From Owenia fusiformis (taxonomy: Eukaryota; Annelida; Polychaeta; Sabellida; Oweniidae), in NCBI GenBank assembly GCA_903813345.2, contig CAIIXF020000007.1:39294671-39358670 (forward strand): 64,000 nucleotides of DNA. The letters are read 5' to 3'. Shown here in pieces: positions 21,891 to 34,121 of the stretch. Each line of letters opens with the position of its first letter. The stretch's first letter is position 1. The notes below the pieces were generated by a model. That model worked only from the letters and a program-made list of their open reading frames with translations, had not been told where the DNA came from and ran no database searches. A program made the position numbers and the translations under genes.

Positions 21891-22463
21891 CTAATTAGTA
21901 TAAACTATTGATTAAATTGCGGAAATCTGCTGCATGATAATTGCTAATAAAAAATCTCGAATCCTGGTAATTGACTTTGGACAGCTAAATAATCCAACAT
22001 TAAATGAAATTATCAAAATATGTTTCTTTTATTTTTTGTTTGGTTGACAATGAACTCTAGAAATTTGATGTTTAAATAAAAAAATTCAATTTGGCAAAAA
22101 TTCATATTCTTAAGCTAGACAAAAGCTACTTTGTTTACTCAATGGATAATATTTGGAAGGACTGAATGGATAGGTGGCAGACAGTTCTTAATTCCTAATG
22201 AGAACAAACCGATAACCACTTGGATTAATAATCACTTGACTAGATAATCAGTTGGACTTTTTGCCATTGGTTACACATTAATAAGAATTGATTATCGTAA
22301 TAACCAGTAAAAACACTGGTTATTCTTGATTAATAAGTCTCGATAATCAGCGATAACCAGCAATAATAGTCTCGATAATAGGCTTTAACCAGATAATAAT
22401 CATTTATTTACTGATTATTTGTGATTAAAATTGCGTATACGTATGTAGTCACTTCGCCCAGTG

Positions 22464-22975
22464 GTCCTGACTGGGATTCTAGTGCCTAGCCAGGTATAGC
22501 ATCAGCCCATTCATCACGTGAAAGGCATGTGCCTAGTACATGCTACATAGTACATACATGTCTGGGGTATAAATAGCGCACACTGGATTGTTCCAGACAC
22601 ACGTAGCCCAACTTTTGAAGAGGAAGGAACTCCTGCATGGATGTTTCATTTACTTAGAGGCTGAGGAACTTAGAATATTGACGACGTCCAGAAAGATAGA
22701 ATATTTCGACAATTAATGCCAGAAATCTCTGCCACCTACTCGAAGACATTCTATGTTACCGAGAAACAAGATTTGCAACGTCCAGCTACCTGAAGAAATT
22801 CTATGTTACCCATAAACTTATAATATTGACGACGTCCAGAAAGATAGAATATTTTCGACAACTGATGTGAGAAAGATAGAATATCTCTGCAACCAACCCG
22901 AATAAATTCTATGTTCCTGAGAAATATTTGATAGCGAGAAGGATAGACACTAATATATTTATGTGAGTATATGAT
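22464..22975 (+). mobile_element. Second LTR copy, 3' piece with TATA box and decayed minisatellite
   Basis: Resumes with GTCCTGACTGGG, matching 1678-1690 of the first copy. It keeps 'cagcccatt(c/a)atcac' and GGGGTATAAATAG (TATA at 22568). It then has diverged units with 'gaacttagaatattgacgac' and 'agatagaatatt'. The terminal GTTACA is missing; another repeat starts at about 22985, so the copy is truncated. Confidence 0.8.
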
Positions 22976-22984
22976 TTTATCTGT

Positions 22985-24400
22985 AACAGGATCTTAAGAG
23001 GTTCTTGACAGATCATTTGATTCTGGACTTGTCATATTTTTTTTCAACGAAATCACATCCAAGGGTTGAATTTTTATTAGCTATTTAGAGAGTGAGTCCT
23101 GCCTAGTATTAATTTCAATAAAAAAGTTAAAATAGAACCCTATTTGAGAGTCAATCTAATACTTACATTACATTGATAAATTAAGGCAAATCCTGAAATA
23201 TTTTTAAAGTGCATTTTCATGAAATATTATCCAGCAAGTATTTAGATGAAACGGTCTTATTTAAATACAAATCATAACATGATGATATTTTTCATGAAAC
23301 ATTTTTCAATGAAATTCAATTGAAGGGTCAAGATAAAACGAGCTAATTTAGGTGAAAACCCTTACATGATGATGTGTTTTCATAACTTCTTTCATAAAAT
23401 TCCATCAAGGGGTGAAGATAAAATGATCGAATTTAAGTGATTTAAGGATCACGAGAATATGTTTTCTTTTATATTTTCAATAAAATCGCATCCAATGGTC
23501 AAGCTAAAATTTTGATTTTGATTTGGTATTAGGTCACGTGTTCGAAAGATCCATATAAGGCCCATAGAACCATATAGGGACGTCATTTTGAATGTCACGT
23601 GATAGATCCATATAAGGCTTTTAGAACCATGTCGGGAAAGATGAGAGAAGCCCCTGACACCTGTTTCACGATTTAATCCGAACGTTGTTCGGATCATTTC
23701 GGTTTTTATGCACTTCATTGTTGTACCGAAGTTTGCCGATTCGATTCGTCGTATTTCGGAATCCTATGACAATTTTATACTCCATTGGAGTATTTTTGAC
23801 CTACTTCTTATGACGGAAATTCCCGAACCTTGTTCTGATTAATCCGGATTTTCTGACCTACTTTATCTACCGAGATTTCACGAGTTAACATTCGTCTCAT
23901 TCCGGAATCCTGGTGACAATTTTATACTCCATTGGAGTATTTTTGATCTACCTTTTCTGGATTTTGCCCTACTCATTATATCTTGACAACAAGCAAATCA
24001 AAAAGTTCGACATGAACGGGTCTCGATCAACTAACCTTTACAATTGAAGCCAGGCACGCTAACCATGAGGCAAACGAGCTACCGATATGAAAGTACAAAA
24101 GTATTATATATTTATACTGAGCGTCAATTCAAAATGATCCTCACTTTTGTCTCCACTTAAATACGACTCGTCAGTTGTATCCAGAATAGTAGAACGCCTA
24201 TGGCGCTAGTGAATAACCAAGTCCCAGGTGAGTGGTTCGTATCCCTCCGTGATATACTATTTTTGTTTTATTAAATACGACAGAAAGGAGCAAGGTGTAG
24301 GTTGAAAACAAGACGTTAGTTTGTTTCAAAACAGTTTGGAAACATTAATCTCTGATAATTTAAGGTTTTCCACTCCTGAAGGGCCTCTTGATCTATAAAA
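22985..24400 (+). repeat. Interspersed repeat S, copy 1 (inverted copy at 45290-46835)
   Basis: About 1.4 kb, aligned end to end with the reverse strand of 45290-46835. Phrases such as 'actccattggagtattttt' occur twice within it. Its 3' portion (from 23883) is part of the 3,165-bp direct duplication. It carries two tRNA-like modules (24023-24075 minus and 24198-24245 plus). Confidence 0.85.
24023..24245. promoter_or_regulatory. Two tRNA-like (SINE-type pol III) modules in repeat S
   Basis: On plus, TGGCGCTAGTG (A-box-like) and GTGGTTCGTATCCC (B-box-like) lie at about 24200 and 24231. On minus, GGTTAGCGTGCC and TGATCGAGACCC have D-arm and T-arm spacing. Both recur in the duplicate (+7074) and partly in the inverted copy. 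Probably old SINE heads rather than functional tRNAs: no intact acceptor stem. Confidence 0.35.
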
Positions 24401-24410
24401 TTCAATAATC

Positions 24411-25013
24411 CACTCAGTAAAAATACGATTTCTCTGCAACCTGATGTCCAATCAAGATCATTCAAATATATTTGTGTTCCTGAAAACTATTTACAAAAGT
24501 GTTCCAGAGACTCTAATCTACTTGGCTAAGGTTTTATTTGAAGATACATTGCCTTATTAAGCAGGTAGAGGGGCATACAGAACACGGAAGCAAATGCTAT
24601 GTTGAAAATGTTCTATATTTCAATTTGAACCTGTGTTTACATGTCACGTAGGCCAGTGTTTTATATGGGGATCATATGTACTTTACTTGTTTACATGAAC
24701 GTAAATCATTACATGAAATCTGCATTCTTCTGGGTTTAATCTGGGTTTGTATTGTCTTATTGGGGCTTTTCGACTTTAAAACAAACCCTACCTAAATGGA
24801 TTGTGTCTCGGGAACGTTTTATTATAAAAAATTCTGAAAGAATATCACATATTTTTGTCTTCCCGATTTCAGTCATGAATTACGTCAATTTCTCGTGCAA
24901 ACATTGGGTAGACGTTGTCATAACCGGATGCCCGAACGTGTCAGGAACATATAGATACTCGAATGATGTTGATTGAACATCAGGGTGCAGAGAAATCGTA
25001 ATTTTACTGAGTG
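24411..25013. mobile_element. 603-bp inverted-repeat element (in duplication copy 1)
   Basis: Left TIR CACTCAGTAAAAATACG; right TIR inverted CACTCAGTAAAATTACG. About 53 bp are similar, including ATTTCTCTGCA and CCTGATGT. No transposase. A related but older element lies at 14200-15240. Confidence 0.75.
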
Positions 25014-25483
25014 GCTTCACGAAAAAATAAGCAGCACTTAAGGCCACCTTAAATACAACTCGTCAGTTGTATCCAGTTGGAATCCCAGCGTAATTTTTTT
25101 TAATTATATGGCTGTGCTTTGATTTTACGCTGAAAACATTTATAACTACGTCAACTTTATATTGAAACATTTATTATCTTTTCAGTTGTATTAAAATGTA
25201 AAATATGATATATGTCAGCTCATTGCTTTCTGGAGAACAGTCAAGGTTTAAATTTGGTACAATGAATCGGACACTAGTGTAAATCGACATGGTTATAACA
25301 TTGAACTCAATGCAGTAAATTAGTTATTTCTATGAATCACAGCGGGATTGGTTTCATTTGATATGATTGCCAACTCTGGCGGTTTTTTGTAAATGCTTTT
25401 GACCGCTGTAAATGTGAAACTGATACAGTATTATTCAATTGTTTTATGTCTTGGTCACATTTGCTCCGATTTTCACTACGGCG

Positions 25484-25560
25484 CCCGGCCGATTGAGTAT
25501 TGTGTTGAGAAATGTATTCAATTTGAACAAAATACTCGCAGCAAATGTGATCCAGGCATT
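25484..25560 (+). repeat. Short hairpin-type repeat (CGGCCGATTGAGTATT family)
   Basis: 'ggcgcccggccgattgagta', then 'aacaaaatactcgcag', flanked by CACATTTGCTCCGAT and AGCAAATGTGATCCAGG in inverted order. Related copies at 13535-13600 and 39233-39362; duplicated at 32558-32634. Confidence 0.55.
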
Positions 25561-25779
25561 ACACAGCGGTATTTCGAACATACTATTGTTGCTTAACCAC
25601 GACCTAGCCAAATTCTAAAATCATACTCCCTTATTTAAATCCAAAGATAGGAGCTCATGGAAAGTATACATTTTAACTTTTATACATCTTTACAAATACT
25701 AGAAATCTACATGTTCGAGTGGATCACGAAGGGTCCCCATATAGCAGCAGCCTCCATAAATTGCAAAATACCTGTATTG

Positions 25780-26150
25780 ATAACTTGACTTTGACTGATT
25801 TTTGAATTGAGATGAACTTGTTGAAACCTCGTGAAACGCCAGATACTAGTACCTAGATGTGACCTTGAAATAACGTTGGTCAATACACATTGACTTTGAC
25901 CTTAGGTCACCTAATCATGTGTCGTCAAGGGTCATTGTAGCCCTCAAGGTCCTTTCAACGCCAAATACTTAGATATTAATTTTTGATCTTGAAACAAACT
26001 TGACCCAGTTACATTGGCCTTGAACTCAGTTCACCTAATCGTTGGTTGCCAAGGGTCACAGCAGCCCAAAGGACTTTAAATCACCAAATACATAGATATT
26101 GATATTTTACATAGGAATGACCTTGACTTCTGGTCACATAATCATGCCTC
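25780..26150 (+). repeat. TGACCTTGA-rich tandem repeat, about 110-bp unit
   Basis: Units share 'tgaccttgaa', 'ggtcacctaatcatg', 'caagggtca' and 'aacgccaaatac(t)tagatatt'. Duplicated at 32854-33224. An inverted diverged array lies at 42470-42720. Confidence 0.7.
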
Positions 26151-26249
26151 ATCAATAGGGTGGTCCAAAATATGGCGAAAAACCAACTTTGTTTCAGATC
26201 ATCTTCCTCATTTCACTTACTGTTGTCCATGACCTAAAACACCTGCACA

Positions 26250-27040
26250 CCAAATTTTAAGACCCAAATCACATGGGAAATTTACCCACGCTTCGACTGA
26301 AAATTCGGTTATTTCATGATTTTTTGCTATTTTCGATAAATTGTCATCTCCCTTTTCCTGGTATAATATGTTTCTATTTTTTCATAATAAACATTTTTGT
26401 AGGACTCTTTATTACTTCATAATACTAGGAACCCATACAACAAATGTTGAGACCCAAATCCCATGGGAAATTTACCCACGCTTCGACTGAAATATTCGGT
26501 TATTTCATGATTTTTTGCTATTTTCGATAAATTGCCATCTCCATTTTCCTTTAAATGGTAGATGTCTTTTCATAATAAATATTTTTGGATGACTCTTTAT
26601 TACTTCATAATACTTAGGAACCCATACATCAAATTTTGAGACCCACGCTTCGACTGAAAAATTGGGTTATTTCATATACAATACAATACATCTCTATTTT
26701 CCTGGTATTATATGTTTCTATTTTTTATAATAAATATTTTGGGAGGACTCTTTATTACTTCATAATACGAGGAACCCATACCCCAAATATGCACCAAATT
26801 TTGAGACCCTGGCCCCATGAGAAATTAATTCATGCTTCAACCAAAAATTTGTGATTTTCTGCGAATTTTCTCCTTTTTTCAATAGATCAACATTAATCTT
26901 ATATTTAGTTTTTAAACATTTTAGGAGGACATTAATACGTTCTTAATACTAGGAACCCATACATTTAATATGTACCAAATGTTTAGACCTGAACCCCATG
27001 GGAAATTCACGTTTGCTTTGATCATATACTTTTGATTTTT
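26250..27040 (+). repeat. Satellite-like tandem repeat, unit about 170-190 bp
   Basis: Five units begin with 'caaattttgagaccca' variants at about 26251, 26441, 26630, 26798 and 26975. Each contains 'tttattacttcataatac' and 'aggaacccatac'. Duplicated at 33324-34114. Inverted units lie at 35035-35296 and 41413-41895 around the 6.1-kb transposon. Confidence 0.85.
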
Positions 27041-27047
27041 GTCGTTT

Positions 27048-30000
27048 CACTGTGCAAAATGTATGATATCTCCTGTTTTATTTCAGGAGATTTGCATAAA
27101 TAGTTTGCAAATCTCCTTAGAATCCCCTAAAATATAGTCAGATATCAAATGTTTAATACGGACAAATTTGAGTATCATACCACCTATATCAAATTATTTG
27201 ATGTTATGTCAAAGAATAGGTCCCAAATTATACTAATTTAAATGGAGATATGATCAGGAGATTTGCTATTTATATTAAATATCGTCTGTCTATACTCTTA
27301 AAAAACTGACTATATCTTACTATTCATACAGTACTGGATATACACAACAGGAGATATGCAGCCTATTCTGTGCTAGAGACAGCTTATTTCAGCTTATATC
27401 AGGAGATAATCCCAAATCAGACCCCCAAAACAGGAGATACTCTAACTATACGAAATGACGTCATCAGGTCTCATTGCTTGCAGCGCTAATAAAGTAAAAT
27501 CACTTATCTAGCTTATTAACCACAACTTAAATATTTAAGCTATTAGATACACAAATTGGAGAAGCGTATCCCTTCTCTGTTGTCTATTAATAAAGTGAAT
27601 TGTCATTAAGATAAATAACTTTGTGATTTTAACATTCAGTGAGGTAAAATATATGTACAAAAGTTAATAAGTATTAGTTACATTCCATTGTTCAAAACTG
27701 TTTTCTATAATTTTATATCATAGTACCCCACACAAGTACCATTAGATTAATCCTTAAATTATAACAAACGGATTAATGTAAACTTGTCACGTGGATTTCT
27801 AAATAGAAACTACTTTATCAAAGGGACTATAATCTGGTGGTTTTTCAGATTTTATAAACACATTGTTTGAGATAACTAAATTGTTTTTTAACACTTATAA
27901 TACAGCAGATATAATAGATAACAGAAAACATGAATTGTGAAATATAAGAGAATACACGTTGTTTAACAAAGGGCATACAGATTGTAGGTTGTATCTGTGT
28001 AATATGAAGCCTCTGTTCTCTAATGTAAACTCGATCTGAAGGTGAAACAATGTAGTAAAACCGAGTGGAAAACTCATTCATTAAAATAGTATCTTTCCAC
28101 AAAATTGATGGATTTAATTCAAAATTTAACACAATGTTTATCATAGTGTTGGGGACATTATGCCATCAAATTTATTTAAAAGAATTCATTTGCAAATTAT
28201 GTTTATTGGAACTTAGAACCGTCAGTCACTTTAATAAACGGATTAGTTTTCAAAACTCATTACACTGAAATTTAATAATTGGGGATTAAACATTTATGTT
28301 AGCATTTTGCTCTGACATGTCTCAAGATGTTATTTACATCATTTCCCAATACTACTCAATATTACAGAATATATGACATTTACAATGGTATGCATCATTC
28401 TACAATAATATGCATTGATTCAATATCCCGAATCCCAATTACTGCTCAATATTCAGTGTAACTTGACATTTACAATGGTGTGCATCATTTCAACAATAGT
28501 ATGCATTGATTGAATATCCCAATTATTACTCAATATTATTGTATAAAATGAATTTTAATGGTATGCATCACTCTACGATAGTTTACATCAATTGTATTTC
28601 CCAATTACTGCTCAATATTACAGTATAAAATGACATTTACGATGGTATATATTTCTACAATAGTATGCATTAATGGAATACCCCAATTACTGATCAATAT
28701 TACAGTGTAAAATAGAAACAAATGTATTACTGAGACCAATCTGATGTTTATCTCAGATAATCTAGATAACATAGAACATGAATTATGAAGTATTATGTTT
28801 CATGCGCTTGTTCTTGTATCTCTAAATGTGACATTGAATTAATGCATAAACTCTAACAAATGGATTAATATAAAACTCAATGTGAAAGAGAAACAATGTA
28901 GTACATGTAAAACCGAGAAGAAAACTTATTAAAATTAAAACAGTAACTTTCCACAGAGTTGATGGATTTATTTCAAAATTTAACACAATGTTTATCATAG
29001 CGTTGGGGACATTATGCCATCAAATTTATTTTAAAGAATTCATTTGCAAATTATTTTTATTGGAACTTAGAACCGTCAGTTGTAGAAATTAATCCATTAA
29101 CTTTAGTAAACGGATTAGTTTTTCTCATTTCACTGAAATTGAATAATTAGGGATTAAACATTTATTTTAGCATTTTGCTCTGACATGTCTCAAGATGTTA
29201 TTTACATCATTTCCCGATTACTGCTCGATATTACAGAAATATGACATTTACAATGGTATGCATCATTCTACAATAGTATGCATTGATTCAATATCCCGAA
29301 TCCCAATTACTGCTCAATATTCAGTATAACTTGACATTTACAATGGTGTGCATCATTTCAACAATAGTATGCATTGATTGAATATCCCAATTATTACTCA
29401 ATATTATTGTATAAAATGACATTTTAATGGTATGCATCATTCTACAATAGTTTGCATTAATTGATTTTCCCAATTACCGCTCGCTCAATATTACAGTATA
29501 AAATGACATTTACAATGGTATGCATCATTCTACAATAATATGCATTAATGGAATTTCCCAATTACTGATCAATATTACAGTGTAAAATAAAAACAAATGT
29601 ATTACTGAGACCAATCTGATGTTTATCTCAGATAATCTAGATAACATAGAACATGAATTATGAAGTATTATGTTTCAACCGAGAGGAAAATTTATTAAAA
29701 TTAAAACACTAACTTTCCACAGAGTTGGTGGATTTATTTCAAAATTTAACACAATGTTTATCATAGCGTTGGGGACATTATGCCATCATTTATTTTAAAG
29801 AATTCATTTGCAAATTATTTTTATTGGAACTTAGAACCGTCAGTTGTAGAAATTAATCCATTAACTTTAGTAAACGGATTAGTTTCCAATGGATTAGTTT
29901 TTCTCATTCCACTGAAATTGAATAATTAGGGATTAAACATTTATTTTAGCATTTTGCTCTGACATGTCTCAAGATGTTATTTACATCATTTCCTGATTAC

Positions 30001-30959
30001 TGCTCAATATTACAGTGTAAAATAAAAACAAATGTATTACTGAGACCAATCTGATGTTTATCTCAGATAAGAACATGAATCATGAAGTATTAAGTTCCAT
30101 GCAATTTACTTGAATCTCTAAATGCGCCAATGAGATGTGTTATAAACTCTAACAAACGGATTAATTATCAATGTAAATTTGTCATGGTGAAATTCTAAAT
30201 AGAAACAGGTTTATCGCAAAGACTAATCTAGTGTTTATCTCTGATATTTTAAACAAATTGTTTGAGATTACTAAACTGTTTTTAACATTAAATAGCTTTT
30301 CTTTTCAGGTGTTAACAATCTGCAGAGTAAAACAGATCGAGAGGAAAACTCAATAATTAAAAAGTAACTTTCCATGGAGTTGATCAATTCAATTCAAAAT
30401 TTAACACAATGTTAATCATAGCATTAGGGACATTATACAATTAAATGTATATAAAAAATGAACTCAAAAATTATTTTTAAGGAAATAAGAACCCTCAGTT
30501 GTAGAAAATTAATCCATTCACTCTAACAAACGGATTAATTTTCAATGTAAACAAGTCATCAATCATTAATAAGCCAGATAAGTTACAGAAATAAGATGTG
30601 ATGGCGTCATTTCGTATAGTTAGCGTATCTCTTGTTTTTAGAACTCTGATTTAATAGTATATCCTGATATATGCTAGAAGAAGCTGTTGTTCATAGAATC
30701 GGCTAGTATATCCTTTCTGTAGATATGATTGAGTGGTAGACAAACTATATGTTAGCCTTGATATATAACTCAGCTTATATTAGTTCATATTTAGTAGAGT
30801 GGCAAATAGTGCTAACTATACTAGTTGTCCGCCAAATATCTTGATATAGCATGTGTCTATACAACACGGGAGATACGGGAGATATTTCACACTATGACAG
30901 TTGATATTAGAGCATAGTTAACAGGATATTCTATTACTATATAGCCTTTTTTGCACAGT
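27048..30959. mobile_element. 3.9-kb CACTG-ended transposon bridging the direct duplication
   Basis: Left end CACTGTGCAAAA; right end TTTTTTGCACAGT, one base short of a perfect terminus. The TIRs are long and diverged: 'actctaactatacgaaatga' near 27440 pairs with its inverted counterpart near 30630, and 'cttatct(a/g)gcttatta' extends the match, giving arms of roughly 400-480 bp. CAGGAGAT recurs in the left subterminal region. The interior is a four-copy higher-order repeat. No transposase ORF. The termini suggest a CACTA/EnSpm relative. There is no 3-bp target duplication, because the right flank is the start of duplication copy 2. Confidence 0.75.
28107..30430 (+). repeat. Higher-order tandem repeat inside the 3.9-kb transposon
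   Basis: A landmark, 'tt(g/t)atg(g)attt...caaaatttaacacaatg', recurs at 28107, 28961, 29727 and 30382 (spacings 854, 766, 655). Between landmarks are about 100-bp subunits with 'cccaattactgctcaatatt' and 'tatgcatcattctacaat'. Spacing shrinks as subunits are lost. Confidence 0.8.
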
Positions 30960-33900
30960 TAACATTCGTCTCATTCCGGAATCCTGGTGACAATTTTATA
31001 CTCCATTGGAGTATTTTTGATCTACCTTTTCTGGATTTTGCCCTACTCATTATATCTTGACAACAAGCAAATCAAAAAGTTCGACATGAACGGGTCTCGA
31101 TCAACTAACCTTTACAATTGAAGCCAGGCACGCTAACCATGAGGCAAACGAGCTACCGATATGAAAGTACAAAAGTATTATATATTTATACTGAGCGTCA
31201 ATTCAAAATGATCCTCACTTTTGTCTCCACTTAAATACGACTCGTCAGTTGTATCCAGAATAGTAGAACGCCTATGGCGCTAGTGAATAACCAAGTCCCA
31301 GGTGAGTGGTTCGTATCCCTCCGTGATATACTATTTTTGTTTTATTAAATACGACAGAAAGGAGCAAGGTGTAGGTTGAAAACAAGACGTTAGTTTGTTT
31401 CAAAACAGTTTGGAAACATTAATCTCTGATAATTTAAGGTTTTCCACTCCTGAAGGGCCTCTTGATCTATAAAATTCAATAATCCACTCAGTAAAAATAC
31501 GATTTCTCTGCAACCTGATGTCCAATCAAGATCATTCAAATATATTTGTGTTCCTGAAAACTATTTACAAAAGTGTTCCAGAGACTCTAATCTACTTGGC
31601 TAAGGTTTTATTTGAAGATACATTGCCTTATTAAGCAGGTAGAGGGGCATACAGAACACGGAAGCAAATGCTATGTTGAAAATGTTCTATATTTCAATTT
31701 GAACCTGTGTTTACATGTCACGTAGGCCAGTGTTTTATATGGGGATCATATGTACTTTACTTGTTTACATGAACGTAAATCATTACATGAAATCTGCATT
31801 CTTCTGGGTTTAATCTGGGTTTGTATTGTCTTATTGGGGCTTTTCGACTTTAAAACAAACCCTACCTAAATGGATTGTGTCTCGGGAACGTTTTATTATA
31901 AAAAATTCTGAAAGAATATCACATATTTTTGTCTTCCCGATTTCAGTCATGAATTACGTCAATTTCTCGTGCAAACATTGGGTAGACGTTGTCATAACCG
32001 GATGCCCGAACGTGTCAGGAACATATAGATACTCGAATGATGTTGATTGAACATCAGGGTGCAGAGAAATCGTAATTTTACTGAGTGGCTTCACGAAAAA
32101 ATAAGCAGCACTTAAGGCCACCTTAAATACAACTCGTCAGTTGTATCCAGTTGGAATCCCAGCGTAATTTTTTTTAATTATATGGCTGTGCTTTGATTTT
32201 ACGCTGAAAACATTTATAACTACGTCAACTTTATATTGAAACATTTATTATCTTTTCAGTTGTATTAAAATGTAAAATATGATATATGTCAGCTCATTGC
32301 TTTCTGGAGAACAGTCAAGGTTTAAATTTGGTACAATGAATCGGACACTAGTGTAAATCGACATGGTTATAACATTGAACTCAATGCAGTAAATTAGTTA
32401 TTTCTATGAATCACAGCGGGATTGGTTTCATTTGATATGATTGCCAACTCTGGCGGTTTTTTGTAAATGCTTTTGACCGCTGTAAATGTGAAACTGATAC
32501 AGTATTATTCAATTGTTTTATGTCTTGGTCACATTTGCTCCGATTTTCACTACGGCGCCCGGCCGATTGAGTATTGTGTTGAGAAATGTATTCAATTTGA
32601 ACAAAATACTCGCAGCAAATGTGATCCAGGCATTACACAGCGGTATTTCGAACATACTATTGTTGCTTAACCACGACCTAGCCAAATTCTAAAATCATAC
32701 TCCCTTATTTAAATCCAAAGATAGGAGCTCATGGAAAGTATACATTTTAACTTTTATACATCTTTACAAATACTAGAAATCTACATGTTCGAGTGGATCA
32801 CGAAGGGTCCCCATATAGCAGCAGCCTCCATAAATTGCAAAATACCTGTATTGATAACTTGACTTTGACTGATTTTTGAATTGAGATGAACTTGTTGAAA
32901 CCTCGTGAAACGCCAGATACTAGTACCTAGATGTGACCTTGAAATAACGTTGGTCAATACACATTGACTTTGACCTTAGGTCACCTAATCATGTGTCGTC
33001 AAGGGTCATTGTAGCCCTCAAGGTCCTTTCAACGCCAAATACTTAGATATTAATTTTTGATCTTGAAACAAACTTGACCCAGTTACATTGGCCTTGAACT
33101 CAGTTCACCTAATCGTTGGTTGCCAAGGGTCACAGCAGCCCAAAGGACTTTAAATCACCAAATACATAGATATTGATATTTTACATAGGAATGACCTTGA
33201 CTTCTGGTCACATAATCATGCCTCATCAATAGGGTGGTCCAAAATATGGCGAAAAACCAACTTTGTTTCAGATCATCTTCCTCATTTCACTTACTGTTGT
33301 CCATGACCTAAAACACCTGCACACCAAATTTTAAGACCCAAATCACATGGGAAATTTACCCACGCTTCGACTGAAAATTCGGTTATTTCATGATTTTTTG
33401 CTATTTTCGATAAATTGTCATCTCCCTTTTCCTGGTATAATATGTTTCTATTTTTTCATAATAAACATTTTTGTAGGACTCTTTATTACTTCATAATACT
33501 AGGAACCCATACAACAAATGTTGAGACCCAAATCCCATGGGAAATTTACCCACGCTTCGACTGAAATATTCGGTTATTTCATGATTTTTTGCTATTTTCG
33601 ATAAATTGCCATCTCCATTTTCCTTTAAATGGTAGATGTCTTTTCATAATAAATATTTTTGGATGACTCTTTATTACTTCATAATACTTAGGAACCCATA
33701 CATCAAATTTTGAGACCCACGCTTCGACTGAAAAATTGGGTTATTTCATATACAATACAATACATCTCTATTTTCCTGGTATTATATGTTTCTATTTTTT
33801 ATAATAAATATTTTGGGAGGACTCTTTATTACTTCATAATACGAGGAACCCATACCCCAAATATGCACCAAATTTTGAGACCCTGGCCCCATGAGAAATT

Positions 33901-34121
33901 AATTCATGCTTCAACCAAAAATTTGTGATTTTCTGCGAATTTTCTCCTTTTTTCAATAGATCAACATTAATCTTATATTTAGTTTTTAAACATTTTAGGA
34001 GGACATTAATACGTTCTTAATACTAGGAACCCATACATTTAATATGTACCAAATGTTTAGACCTGAACCCCATGGGAAATTCACGTTTGCTTTGATCATA
34101 TACTTTTGATTTTTGTCGTTT
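30957..34121 (+). repeat. 3,165-bp direct duplication, copy 2
   Basis: Begins inside the sequence AGTTAACATTCG, directly after the transposon end GCAC. The shared AGT could belong to either side, so it is a 3-bp microhomology. After GTCGTTT it continues into AGAGCACC, presumably the original flank. Small ORFs here and in copy 1 are chance frames in repeats. Confidence 0.92.
31485..32087. mobile_element. 603-bp inverted-repeat element (in duplication copy 2)
   Basis: Exact counterpart of 24411-25013, offset 7074. Confidence 0.75.

Larger units (their letters stand above)
19001..22463. mobile_element. CACTA/EnSpm-like transposon, 3,463 bp, non-autonomous
   Basis: Ends are CACTGGACAAA and, inverted, CACTGGGCGAA. 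It is flanked by ATC on the left and GTC on the right. The uninterrupted LTR copy has a single GTC at exactly this place (1678-1680), so this is a 3-bp target duplication with one later mutation. Both subterminal regions are packed with GATAATCA / AATAACCAG-type motifs (19030-19150 and 22190-22430), as in CACTA elements. No transposase ORF remains. Nested inside are a hAT-like repeat, an (AAGCAACC)-rich tract and MITE A copy 2. Confidence 0.82.
23883..27047 (+). repeat. 3,165-bp direct duplication, copy 1
   Basis: Identical, as far as I can read, to 30957-34121, with a constant offset of 7074 and no indel. The left junction is native: the older inverted repeat at 45900-45950 continues straight across it. 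On the right, copy 1 meets CACTGTGC, the end of a transposon. Confidence 0.92.

Noticed and set aside
24198-24245. Functional tRNA gene
   Set aside because: A- and B-box-like motifs only; no foldable acceptor stem or convincing anticodon arm.
24752-26854. ORFs repeated identically at +7074
   Set aside because: They are duplicated only because the whole segment is; they fall inside a TIR element and tandem repeats and lack domain features.
23883-34121. The two 3,165-bp direct repeats as LTRs of a retrotransposon
   Set aside because: No TG...CA ends, no PBS/PPT or pol genes between them, and an older inverted relative continues across the left edge of copy 1, so the edge is not an element end.
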